DNA of 64,000 bases from Paramecium tetraurelia (lineage: Eukaryota; Ciliophora; Oligohymenophorea; Peniculida; Parameciidae), in NCBI RefSeq assembly GCF_000165425.1, contig NW_001799022.1:372001-436000 (forward strand). The letters are read 5' to 3'. The position numbers and the translations under genes are program-made. The notes under the pieces were generated by a model. The model was not told where the DNA came from, made no database searches, and worked only from the letters and a program-made list of their open reading frames with translations. Positions within the stretch are counted from its first letter, which is position 1, and each line of letters begins with the position of its first letter. Positions 44,007 to 56,294 of this stretch are shown piece by piece.

Positions 44007-46016
44007 ATGTTGTTTGAACTAAACCAGAATGAATTGCGTTCTTATTAAGAAAAGTATGATAAAGTGGTAAAGGCGAAAGTGAATTTAGATTTTAAAAAAA
44101 CTAAAAAAATAATAATAGGTTAGTTTTCGATTACAGAAGCTCAAGCTGATTTAATTTTAAAAAAGGTATTCTCTCGTTAAAACTCTGATGAGTTGGATAG
44201 GGAAGGGTTCTTTACAACACTCAGGTATATATAATGTTTGCAAAATAAAGTGGACATTGAAACTTGTGATATAAAAACAATCAAACTGCAATTCCCACTT
44301 AGAGTAAATAGCAAATAGAGCTTGAAAAAGTCATTTTAGCCTCCAAACCCAGAAGAGCTGTTGGATAAGTCGATGATTGCTCTCAAGAATTTATAAAACT
44401 TAGTAAAAGAACCACCAAATTTAGAAAAAAAGTAGAGTTCTACTTCATAAGAAATAAAGGATAATCCAAATCAAGAAATCTAAAAAGAAAAAGAAGGAAT
44501 AACTGAAAACAAGGAGAAAGTACAATTGGAAGTAGTAAATGAGATTGAATAATGCAATGAACACATAAATTAAATCTAAGCACAAAATAATACAAATTAG
44601 TAATCTGAAGATGATTAATAAATAATTTAAAATAACTTGGAAGATGTAACTTAATTCAAAGAGCAAAATAAATATCATGTAATAACTGAGTTTGGTAACA
44701 TAGATATAAATGAAAGTAATGATATTTAATAAAATGACATGAATTTTACATTTGGGGATTCTAAACCTATTCTTTAGTAGTCATCAAATAATTTATAACT
44801 ATAGATAACTGAATCTTATGAAGTACCTCCAAAGACAGAGGAAATCAAACCTGATTTTATTGAAATAAGTGAAGATGAAGAGGACCTTCCTAAGAAGGAT
44901 GAGTCAAAAGATATTTATGTTTGGATTTCAGGTTATTAATCATTTAAAGATGGTGCATTTTCTTAAACTTATTACACTTACACTGTTTGTTCAGAAATTC
45001 GTACTGACCCACTTTAAGGAACATATACTAAATATTAAGTTAACAGAAGATATACTGATTTTTAGATGCTTCAATAGTATTTTACAAAGTCAAAATTGGG
45101 AGATATAATTCCTAGTTTACCAGAGAAGGAGGGTGTTATTTCTAGCATAAAGAGTATGGTTGTGGAGAATGCTGAGTTCATATCATAAAGGTAAGAATAG
45201 TTATAGTTGTTTTTGTAATATTTAAGCAAGTATAAGGAGGATTAGATATTATTGTCTTTTTTAAGTAATGATAAGAAGTTTGATTTAATATTAAAGGAAC
45301 TGAGATATTGCAAGGGAGATAATTAAGATGAGGATACTTTTTTGCCTGATCCTGATGAATATACTAGAAAATAGAAGTTAAAGGAAATGATTGCGGGAAA
45401 ATCTATTATGGACATTGTCGACTATTTTAAAGGGGAAAAAGAAATAGAAGCCAAGTTTCAGGAAGAATACCGATAGGTTTAGCAGCATTATAAGAACCTT
45501 GAGAATAAGAAGCTTGAATTAAGCAAATTCAAATAGTGTTTAAATTAGTTTTATGAACCAATTGAGAAATTCAGCTCTGGTTCTTAGTTATAGGTATCAT
45601 CATTCATTACTGAAGAGAATATTAAGTATGCTTAAGAAACTTAAAAACTGTTCTAATCAAATTGTAAATATCAAATATATATTTAGATTCTAAACACTAG
45701 AATTCGATAATGAATTAAGTAATGTAAATTGAATTTTAATTAAACAGTTTGACTTATAGTTTTGAATAGATATAGAAGTAAATCTACAAATGGTTTGCTG
45801 AAAAGAAAAGACTAAGGGAGGAGAAGAGTTCTAATAAGTAATATACTTAATTCTATGTTGATTAGGGCTGATCTTCAAAAAAATGATTCTGAAGAAGGAA
45901 GATTGCAATTTGTTATCTCCAAAACTAATGAAACTTTGATTAAGCTAGTTAGTTAAATTACTGAGGATTTGAAGGGTTTATTAAAGGACTTTGTAGAAGA
46001 ATTAACTTAGAATTGA
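44007..46016 (+). CDS. Sorting nexin with EH-like, PX and BAR-like domains
   Basis: 652 residues, introns of 23 and 28 nt. Residues ~1-95 form an EH-like helical domain (FKKTKKIIIGQFSITEAQAD; ELDREGFFTTLRYIQCLQN). A 200-residue Gln/Glu/Asn-rich linker follows. The PX domain (~300-420) has QTYYTYTVCSEIRTDP, YQVNRRYTDFQMLQQYF (the RRYxDF phosphoinositide-binding Arg/Tyr) and IIPSLPEKEG (the PxxP loop). The C-terminal 230 residues are long helices typical of a Vps5-like BAR domain. Expected role: endosomal coat/retromer-type sorting on PI3P membranes. The EH-plus-PX combination is unusual. Confidence 0.88.
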
Positions 46017-46398
46017 AATTAAACATTTTAATTTGGTTTTATTATCCAACTATAAAATATCAAAATTACACAAATAAGAATTTCTTATAATATTTAAATA
46101 AATAAGGATAATGAACAATATTATGAATAAAACAAAAGCATTCTATTCATTCATTACCACTATACGAGAATGTTTAATAATCTCGAGATAGACCAGTTAA
46201 ATATTAATTATTCTATTTCGTATTTTGGCCTACTCAATATTCATGAAATCAATTACAAATATCGAAGAATTGGGGATTCAAATAAATAGCAAAAAAATTA
46301 TGAAATACTAATGGCTGCTTGTTCATGTTAGGATTTTTAACATTTACAGGTATTAACACAAACTGAATAAAAAACAATTAAAATTTTAAAATAATATT
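46017..46398 (+). other. Spacer with a short unassigned ORF
   Basis: A frame from ATG 46170 reads MFNNLEIDQLNINYSISYFG then LLNIHEINYKYRRIGDSNKQ and stays open into the next gene in a different phase. It may be a small gene, a 5' exon or chance; no family is recognised. Confidence 0.3.
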
Positions 46399-49300
46399 AA
46401 TGTTACTTCTTCTTACTATTACCCTAATTTAGCTTGTGCCAACTGCGAGAAACCAGATAATCTCGTAAAATATTACACTTATTCATAGATAGTAAATAGA
46501 AATGGGGTGTAAAACATCACGAAATGGAGTCTGTCAGGAATTATGTTCATTGGGATAATTTAATTGTGAAAACTAATAGATTTAATGTGAGTACGGATAT
46601 TTCCTGTACTTAGGAAATGCCTGTGTGTAATGGTAAAAAAAGTTAGTTATGTAGTCCTTATTAATAGGTCATAGATAGCTTCACCTTATATTGTATGGAT
46701 TGTGTGGAGCATCCTTATACCTGGTCGAGCAACAGAACTTGTTCATATGAATACACTATCGAAAGCGGAGATTTTATGAAGGGAACATATGTACGTAAAT
46801 CAAAGCAGTATACTGAATTATATTATCTTGGTCCTTCTACTTCAAGTGGGGTTAATTTGGATTCAATAACAAGAGATGTAAATGCATAGTGTAACGTATA
46901 TAGGTTCAATATTAATATGAAACTTATATTTGTTCAGGTTGTAAGAGATTTTGTGTTCCAGGAGTAAGTGGAAATTGTAATAGTATCACTTCCCCATATG
47001 CTGAGGATAGTGGAATAATGGGCGTAGAATGCCTATTAACCTACGAATTCAAAAATTAATTGTGTATAAGTTGTCCATCAGATTGCTTGAAATGTTCAAA
47101 TGGGTAATGCACCTTATGTAATGATGGCTATATGATATAGAATGGTTAATGTAAGAAATGTGGTAATGGCTGTTTGAATTGCTTCATCGTATAATTATAG
47201 ACAGTTTGCACAAAATGTAGAGAAGGTATGGTGGCTTCTTTGGATTAAAAAAATTGTGAAGAGTGTGGCAATGAATGTTAAAGATGTGAGTATGTAACCT
47301 ATGCTTCAAATGCTCAGTATCGTTATCCAACAAGAACTATGATAAAGATTTAAGATAGAATGAAATAAAAAGATTACATTAAAAGATGTAGACAATGTTC
47401 AACAAAGAGTTTTGTAAGTCATAATGGAATAGATTGTGTGACATGTCAAATACCAAAATGCGATTTGTGTTATTACAATATACGAGGGGATGTTACAACT
47501 ATGGATTATGATTTTGAACCTAGTAAAGGCAATGATCTTGTATCAAATTTATTGTGTTTCAAATGCATTAGTGGCTACACTGTTAGTGCTAATAAATAAA
47601 GTTGTGTAGCTTCAGCGTTATCTCCAGATTAATGTGATCGGAAATATTAAGATACGACTTTAAAATGTAGATAGTGTGTAAATAATGTAATATTGAATTA
47701 ATAAAGTAATATTTGTTCTAGTTCGTGCACTTCCTATATAAGTTAATGTTCCAGTTGCTTTTCTTATAAGAGTTTGGATTAAACTTAATACACGGATGGT
47801 ACAGGTTAGATATTTATAAGAGCAGCACAAACACTCTATTAATGTATTTAATGCAGCAATGGGTATTATCCGAATATCTTTACTGGCTTTTGTGATCCTT
47901 GTCCTAATAATTGTCAAAAATGTTGGCAATACTCATAGACCTATAATTTTACAGATTACTTATATAAAATGTAACCAATTAGTAATTCATTAAAGGAGAC
48001 TTTCTTAAATGATATTCCTATCAAAGTTTAATGTACATCCTGTAATTTTGGCTATTAACTATATGGGAACGAATGCTTAGGTTGCAGTAGCAATTGCTAA
48101 GTTGAGAATCAAATTGTGAGTGATGACTCAATTAATAGTTGTATTTTTAAATCAACTTATGCCTTCTGCGGAGAATGTTATGATACTTTCAATGATAGAT
48201 CTTTAGTCTCGGATAAATCTGAATGCATCGATTGTCCTTTGAATTGCTTAGCATGCAGAGACAGAGAACCATATGAAATAACAAACCTTTATTTTAATCC
48301 AGACAATTCCAACTTACTCCAATATGGAAGATTATGTTACAAGGCTTAGACTATGACTATGTCGAACTTTTAAAGTGTTTCATATAATTCTTATTTGAAT
48401 TTACCTATTTTGTGTATCTATTAACATGCAGATTCAACTAATACCAAAAGATGTCGTCATACAGCTCAAATTACTGTTCATGTGTATTGCAATGAGGATG
48501 AATATAATTCTATTTATAATACCTTGAATTCCGCTTAAAAATTCTATCACTACAATCTGAATGATTATTATTCATTAGATTTCGAAGATATTGCCTCCAT
48601 TGAGTTTTAATATTTAGAGACTTTTCAATCATATTCAACTAAGAATTAAGCAACATTAGAAGAATTAACTTTAGACATACTATTTACTAATTCTATTGAT
48701 TTTAAATGCACATTTCAAAAGTCTACATAGCTCATAACAGAGTTCCATAAAAATGTTTATGCATTGAGTAAGTTCTAAGTTAATATTCAGAGTGCTCACA
48801 GTTAACCAATTACTTTTTACATTACAGACAATTTCTACTTACAGGATTTCCCTTTTGTGATGATCAAAAACATTAATATCTATTCCAATTTATAGAATGA
48901 CTTTGGATTAGTAATAACTAATAATATTTCATCTACATACTTGTAAATATAGAATTGTAAACTGGGATATGATTAAAATAAATATAAGGATTCATAAATA
49001 TTTACTCTGAATCTTACAAACCTTAATTAATTAGAATTGAAGGATGTCTACATTTAAAATTTATAACATTCAGATCAAATTACTGTTAATCAACTAAAAA
49101 TCAATAACTACGTATTTGAATTCTCTAATGTGTATTTAAAAAGTAGTTAATTTATACATAATACAATATTTCCTTTAACACCTTATAGTATAGTAAATAT
49201 TAACAATTTAGTAATTCAAGATTGTATATTCACTAATTCATCATTGTTCAATAATCAGCAGGAGTATTAGATATTTGTTTCTAAGTTTTCAATCAACCAA

Positions 49301-52300
49301 TTGATTATCAAATAGACACAATTTTATTAAGCATCAAGCATTATAAAATCTAGTTATATTTCCACATTGTCCATAAATTAATTAGATATAATTGGAAATA
49401 GATTTAATGATACAGAATTATTTAAATGTAACACCTATTAAATATAGAATGTTTACATCTATATGAATGTTTTTACTAACTATTCACTAATCTTTACAAC
49501 TGCAGACTAAGTTCCAGATACTGAAACATTTTATAATCAAATCAAAAATCAGGGATTTGAAATATCAAATCTTAAATTTGTAGAAAATACTTGTTACAAT
49601 ATCAATTGTCTTATGCTCTTATAAACACCATACAACTCAGAAGAAATATATTCAGATTTAGTAATGTAGAATTTTTATATATTTAATAACTACGTTGAAT
49701 TATCATTAATACAAAGGCAATCAGTTTCTTCTGCGATCACCAGAGTTACTGAAATGAAGTAAGTCAAACTAACTAATATTGTAATTGATACTCAATTATC
49801 CATAACTGTGATTTCATTCTAAGAAATAGCCTCCTTAGAAGTATCCAAATTCTTATGTGATTTCTCGAAAAACATCATCGGCAAGAAAGACACAAGTCCT
49901 CGTACTAAGATTGAGAACAGTTCAATCATCTAATATCCTTTTAATAACAAATTACCTAGCAATACTACGTGTTCCTATTAGAAATAATCATTCGGCAGTT
50001 ATAACTCATATTGTTTGGATGTCTAGGATTTCATATACGGAGTAAAGATATCTGATGCTTCTCTGAAGGGTCTTCTAGGAATTGATAATGGATTCATTTA
50101 CATTCAATCATATGAATCATTGATGAAGCAAACTAGTAATTTCATTATTTAAAGTGCGACTAAAAATAAATTGGATTTTTACTATGGATATAACAATGAA
50201 GTCATAATCTTAGAAAATATCAATATTTTTAATACATCTATTGCAATTTCAAATCCAGTAACTATTATTGGAAGTGTCATTATTGAATCTGATTAAATTC
50301 AAACTATCCTTATAGATAATGTCCAATTAATCGGCAATCACCTACATTAATTAGTTGAGTCTATCACTATGGAAATATCTACTTGCTTTACAATTTTGAG
50401 TCCGAACAGCATGATTAGTATCAAACATTTAGTTGCTTAGAATAATAGAGCTACTTAATCACAATATGGCATAAATATCATAAAGAGTCAATCATTAAGA
50501 GTATTTTCAGCTTTGTTTAACTATACAAATATAATGGAATCAAATTGGCTTGATAGATTCGATGAATATTAAATCAATAATTATTCTTAGTTCCTTGGAT
50601 AATTCAACATAGAGTCTGAGGGTTCAAATATATATATCTAATGTAAGAACTTGGAACTTGACTAAACCCAATTTCTGAATGGCAAATCTCTTATGGGAAC
50701 TGCCTTTTATTTTCTAGGTCAGGACCTAGTATCTATTGCCATTAACAATACTGAGTTTACAAATCTATCAACGTCACTGGAATATGTTGATTAGGCTTAT
50801 GGAGGATCATTATATTTAAATTTATAGAAGTCTAGTTATGAAATTAAATTAAACAAGGTCACTATGAATCATAGTGTATCACGAATAGCTGGTGGATGCA
50901 TTTATGTGCAAACATCCATATATGAATAAATTATCTCCATTGATAATAGTCAATTTATTTAATGTTAATCCATATAAAGTTCTTTAATAGATATATAGTT
51001 TTCTGTATCTTCTTTAATTTTGCCAGCCTTAAGTATTAGGAATACAAATATAATGAATAACAATTTTGAAGGATTTCTAAGATAACTAAGTGATATCAGT
51101 GTTGAAGAAGAGTAATTGATAATATCTGGGATAAGTTTGATAAAATAGAATTATGGCATATTTGAAATCCAATAAAGTTAATTTAATGATATACAGATTC
51201 AAGGATTAATGGAACTTAAAAATATGTTTATGGTAATCCTGCAAGATTTAGTGATTAAAGATACTACTGTATTTAGTCAATCTTTAATAGAAATTACTCA
51301 CTACACAAAGTATTCGACAGTAGAACTTTAGAATGTTGTTATTGACAATATTACAGAATAAAAAGTGTTAACAAAAGAATAGTTTATTTATAAATTCAAT
51401 AGTCGATGCCAATCAATTTCTTCAATGTTCGAACTAGCAAACACTTAAACCTGTACAGAATAAGAGGATTTAAGATAGTTCTATAAGGATATCTACGATT
51501 ACAGACAAATATCACAAACTAAGTTGGATAATAGTACATTGTACGATTATTATGACTCCTTATCATACTCAGACAAATATGCCCTCGATGAAATTAAATT
51601 AAGTACTTCTAGAGAAATTAAATCTTTATATTCTTATAGAAATGTAAATTTTGTAGAAAATGTAATAACACAATAGGATTTTAGTTTGTGTTATTTTACA
51701 AATCTATAATTCACCTATTAAATCGACAGCATTCCTCATTATATTAAATTAAGCCATATTAAATCGACTAACAATATTAACATGAATTCAGTTACAATTA
51801 AAAATTCTTTCTGTGATCGATGTAAATAAGGGCTAATTCTAATTAATAACTATGATTTATCAGCTCACAATACTACTAGCATCTTTGAATTGACTTGTTA
51901 AAATAACATAATTGGCTACTTTGGTTGTTTGGTCATAACGACTCAAACTATCCCTTAATTAAATATTACTTACAGTAATAGAATCCTATAGAGTTCAACT
52001 GCAACCTAAAAATATCATATTAATTTATAGCAAAGTCTATTTTAAAGTAATTCTGCTCAAATAGGGGCTGGTGTTTCAATAATCGGAGTGAGCATAAAGA
52101 TAATAGATAGTCAATTTATGGATAACAAAGCAACTTTGGTTGGAGGAGGAATGGCCTTCGTTTATGATTCAGAAAGTAAGAATATCTTAGATCAATTTAA
52201 CAACAACTACATCAATAATGATGCCCAATTAGGTAGTGCAATTTATATGATGAATAATAATCTTAACAATCTTGAAAATTCGCAGATCTTCATTCATCAT

Positions 52301-54949
52301 AACAGCAATACATAAATTGAACAGATGCCAGAAGGGTTGGGATTGATGATGTTAGAAGGTTAAATGATGGACATCTCAACATTTTAAGAGAATGATGGAG
52401 ACTTGAATGATGATAATATCATTGATAACTCGAATCTCCAAATAATTGATATTGTAAGTGTTCAGTCTACCAGCATACCTAATTTTAAAAGCAATTACTT
52501 ATTGCTTCCTTCTGGTTAATAGATATCATAATACAAATACTATTATGAGGATACTTAAGAACAAATACCATACAATTGGATATTTAGAATTTACAATTTG
52601 GATAAGAATAAAAATATCATAAAATCAGTTTCCTCTACTGAAACTTGCACTGTTTCAGGTCGTCTGATGGATGAATTAAATTTAGATTTCACTAAGTCGT
52701 TTCTGCTTAATTTCACTTCTTATTCGGCTACATTTTTTGATGAATCCAGCAACTCTTTTAATTTTGACAAATTATAGATATACTTCGACCCATTCTTAGC
52801 AGATAACTTATTCTTATAACTCAAATGTAATCACTTTATAATATACATTAGTCTAATGCACCTCCATATAGATCCCAATCTACAATCAACAACCTCCTTA
52901 CAATGTCCTTTCTTATAATAAAAACTACGCTCTATATCTGAATCTAAAAACCATTCCTTGCCAAATTGGAGAAGCCTACCTAGAATAAAAATGTACCGCA
53001 TGTAGCTAAGCAAATACTTATTCTGTTCAAGAGAATAGTGTTCAATGTAAAGGCATCAATTCAATTTAAATGGATATGGTTACTCCTGTTAGAATTAAAT
53101 TGAAAGAACAATATTGGCGGCCTTTTCCAAAAAACGATAATATTGAAGAATGCTATAACTTGAAGTCCAATTGTCTTGGAGGATGGGTTCCAGGTGATAC
53201 CTCCTGTTTTGATGGTCATGTAGGTGCTTTATGTGAATAATGTGACATCTATGGAATCAGAGGACCCTAATATTCAGTAAGTAAGAAATATACTTGTGGA
53301 GCTTGTTAAGATACTATTCAATCCAACATTCTCATCATAATTGCCATTTCGATTTTCACTCTGGTCACAATGATTATGTCCGTTAAAGGGAACTATGAAT
53401 TTATTGAGAACTTAATCCATCAGTAAGTTTTGTAATCCATTGGAGCCAGAATTAACATATAATAAAGTATATCAGTATTTATTAACTAGATAATGCATCC
53501 ATAATTATGAAGTAATTAACCAATTATTTATAAATCATTGCATCTTTAACTACTTTTAGAATTTCGATACCTGCTGCTTTTGTTTCGTCTATGGAAGTAT
53601 TGGGAAATCCAACTCAATCTATGGCCTACTCTCTAGATTGTTTTTTGGTGACTTTTGCAACTATGGATTTATTGTACTTCAGAATGGCTTGGGCATTATT
53701 GATGCCACTATTCTATATGATTGTATTCTTTTTTGGCTATTTTTCTGTTGTATTAATGAGAATAGCTCCATTTAAAATTGGAATCATTTACACTACATTT
53801 ATTTACATGTTCATCTATTTGTAGCCTACTTTAGTTGGAGGGTTCATTTCTTTATTGAGTTCGAGAACTGTCAGTGGAATAGAATGGGTCTAGAGCAATG
53901 TCAGTTATTAATATTATACTGATATGCATCAATATTATATTTACATCTTTATTGGTCCCAATTTATTTGTCTGGAGTCTCATGTTACCATTTATATTCAT
54001 GCATTTGATCAGAAGAAATAAGCATTAATTGGAGAGTATGGAAGTACGCAAGAGATGGGGTTTCTTCTATCATGAATATACCAATTAAGCCTATTTATGG
54101 GAATTTGTAAAAATCTTTGAGAAGGAACTTGTGATAATTTCCTTAACATTTTATGAGAATAAAATTGTTATTAAGGGATTAATGATATTTCTAATAGTAT
54201 TTTTGTATGGAGCATTTTCATTTACTTTTATACCTTACAAATAAAAGAAGTTGAATTTTATAGATTAGATGTCAACAGCAGCCTGTTCTTGCTCACTATG
54301 TTTAGGTGTTCTCATTTATGCCAGTATGAATGAAAATTTAGACTATTTATAATACATTATGTTCTTAATCATAATTATAATCAATGCTTGTTTGATTGCT
54401 TTGATCCTCTTTCATTTACTTGAAGGCTATATTAATAAATTCGACGATAAACTTGACATTGTAAGGGCCAAAATTAAATTAAAATTTCCAAACATTGAAT
54501 TCTAATACCCCTGTCTAAAAAAACTATTAATAAATAAGAAGGAAATGAAAGAGAAAGTGATTAATTATTGGGCAATCCTGAGATATGAGACTAGAGAGGG
54601 TATTAAAAGAAGAAGAAATGATAAAAATTCACCTTTATTAATCGAAAGAACTAAGAGATCTGGCTAGCTTTCTTAAGATTCATCTGAAAAGGATATAGAT
54701 ATTAAGCAAGGAAATTCATTAGATCAACAAGTAGAATTGAAGAGCCCAGATATTGAAAATAACGATGACGTCAAGTTACTCAAAAGACCAAGTTCGAATT
54801 ATTAAGGATTAATGATCTAATAGTAGCACTCTTTAGATTCATCTTAAATTCATTTAGGGAAAGTTTATCCAGAAACAAATTCTGATGTCCCTACTACTCG
54901 AAAAGTAGAAAATAGCTTGGAGAAAATAATAATCAAGAAGCCAATATGA
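46399..54949 (+). CDS. Giant cysteine-rich, beta-helix-like multipass surface protein
   Basis: One gene of about 8.5 kb coding roughly 2,800 residues, with at least five introns (24, 22, 47, 25, 23 nt recognised). Signal peptide MLLLLTITLIQLVPTA. Furin/EGF-like Cys repeats (CPSDCLKCSNGQCTLC; CKKCGNGCLNCF) to ~residue 640. About 1,500 residues of Ser/Thr/Asn/Ile-rich repeats of parallel-beta-helix (pectin-lyase-like) character follow, including NKATLVGGGMAFVYDSES and AQLGSAIYMMNNN. Then a juxtamembrane Cys module (CLGGWVPGDTSCFDGHVGAL) and about seven TM segments (ILIIIAISIFTLVTMIM, LMPLFYMIVFFFGYF). The Ser/Lys-rich tail is cytosolic. Typical of large ciliate surface or adhesion-type proteins; ligand unknown. 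The exact intron set is incomplete (exon sum off by one base). Confidence 0.85.
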
Positions 54950-55293
54950 ATATTGAAAAATTTTTACAATTTTTTATTTTCCTTATGTTCCTCTTAGAGA
55001 TGGTTCATTATCAAATAATATCAAATTTATTTTAATCAAAAGTGTTCTCTTCTGTTTTCTGCATTTTTTATTAAAATATAATAGACTGATAAATTACTGG
55101 TTCATAATTATAATAACTTAATTGGCTAATTTAAACAAGTATATGTATCTATTACTTTACAATATATCAAGACAATCCATTTATTTTCTAAACCCTTCTC
55201 TATGATTTACTATATCTTGTCTTCATATACCATTTGATAATCCTTATTAAATCATTCTTAATTTAAATATACTAAATAAACAAAATAAGCAAA
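54950..55293. other. Intergenic spacer
   Basis: About 340 bp, A+T rich, between genes on the same strand. Nothing recognised. Confidence 0.45.
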
Positions 55294-55962
55294 ATGGGTT
55301 GTTCAAATTAAAAACCAATTACGAGAAAATAAATCAATGTTTTAGAAGGAAATCCAATAAAACATGTATCCAATCAGTCTTAAGTAAACTATGGTTAAGA
55401 GTAAAGATTTATAATATCTTCCATTAATCAAAGAAAAAGATTTTGGTTTCATGCCATCCCTAAACTTAACCTATCTTCAAATGCTCTATACAATAAAAGA
55501 AAATTACGGTAAACAGTCCCAAGATTTTGATTGTTCTTAATGTGTATTTTTATATAATACTTATGAACAAAAAATAATCATTTTTTTAAAGCCAAGCCAA
55601 AAGAAATATTCTTCTATGATACTCATTCATCAAGAGTATTCATTTATGTGAAATCTAAGTCAAGCAATCCTAGAGTAGGCATAAATAAATTCATTGATTA
55701 CTTTATCAAACTGGTTTAAAAGTATATTTGCTTACGATTAGAATAAATTAAGGGTCTTATCCTAAATGTATTTTAAGTGAGTTTACAATATATATAAAAA
55801 AAGATAACATAGTATGAAAAATAAATATATATTCCTTTTTTTTAGTGTAGTTTATAAATTAAAATTTTTTTAATTATTAATTTTTATAAACATCTGATAA
55901 TTAAATTAGTTTATATCATATTAGTTTTACATTAAATAAAATTTAACACAGGTTGGTTTTGA
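55294..55962 (+). CDS. Small protein with N-terminal MGC acylation signal
   Basis: About 200 residues if a 16-nt and a ~50-nt intron are removed, which gives an exact frame. It starts MGCSNQKPITRKQ: Gly2 and Cys3 form a classic N-myristoylation plus palmitoylation site. It continues LPLIKEKDFGFMPSLNLTYL and KPKEIFFYDTHSSRVFIYVK. Both introns are at the edges of the size range for this locus, so the model is uncertain; the C-terminus may stop earlier than drawn. No domain recognised; membrane association is inferred from the MGC start. Confidence 0.5.
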
Positions 55963-56294
55963 ATAAAAAATATAAAATATCTAATTATTATATATACATT
56001 TTGGTATTAATTTCCTTAGATAGAGAATCAGTTATGGATTTTCTGTTAATAATTCTATCTTTTTGAAACAGGGGTTAATAAATAAAATTTGCTCGTTCTT
56101 ATATGTAAAATAAAACAAGATAATTTTAGATCAGTAACTAACTTCTTCTTTGGTTGTATATTAATTATTTGCAGATTTAATTTATTTTATCTAATTCGTG
56201 AGAATACTAGGGTGATGCATTTAATTTTTGTTTAAATTAGTAATTATGTTTAAGGAATAAAGTATTCAAATCTATTATTATTATTAAAATTATT
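55963..56294. other. Intergenic spacer
   Basis: About 330 bp of A+T-rich sequence; no supported frame. Confidence 0.45.

Noticed and set aside
44445-44678. Minus-strand Phe/Leu/Ile-rich ORF resembling several TM helices
   Set aside because: Antisense shadow of the Gln/Glu/Lys/Asn-rich linker of the sorting nexin gene.
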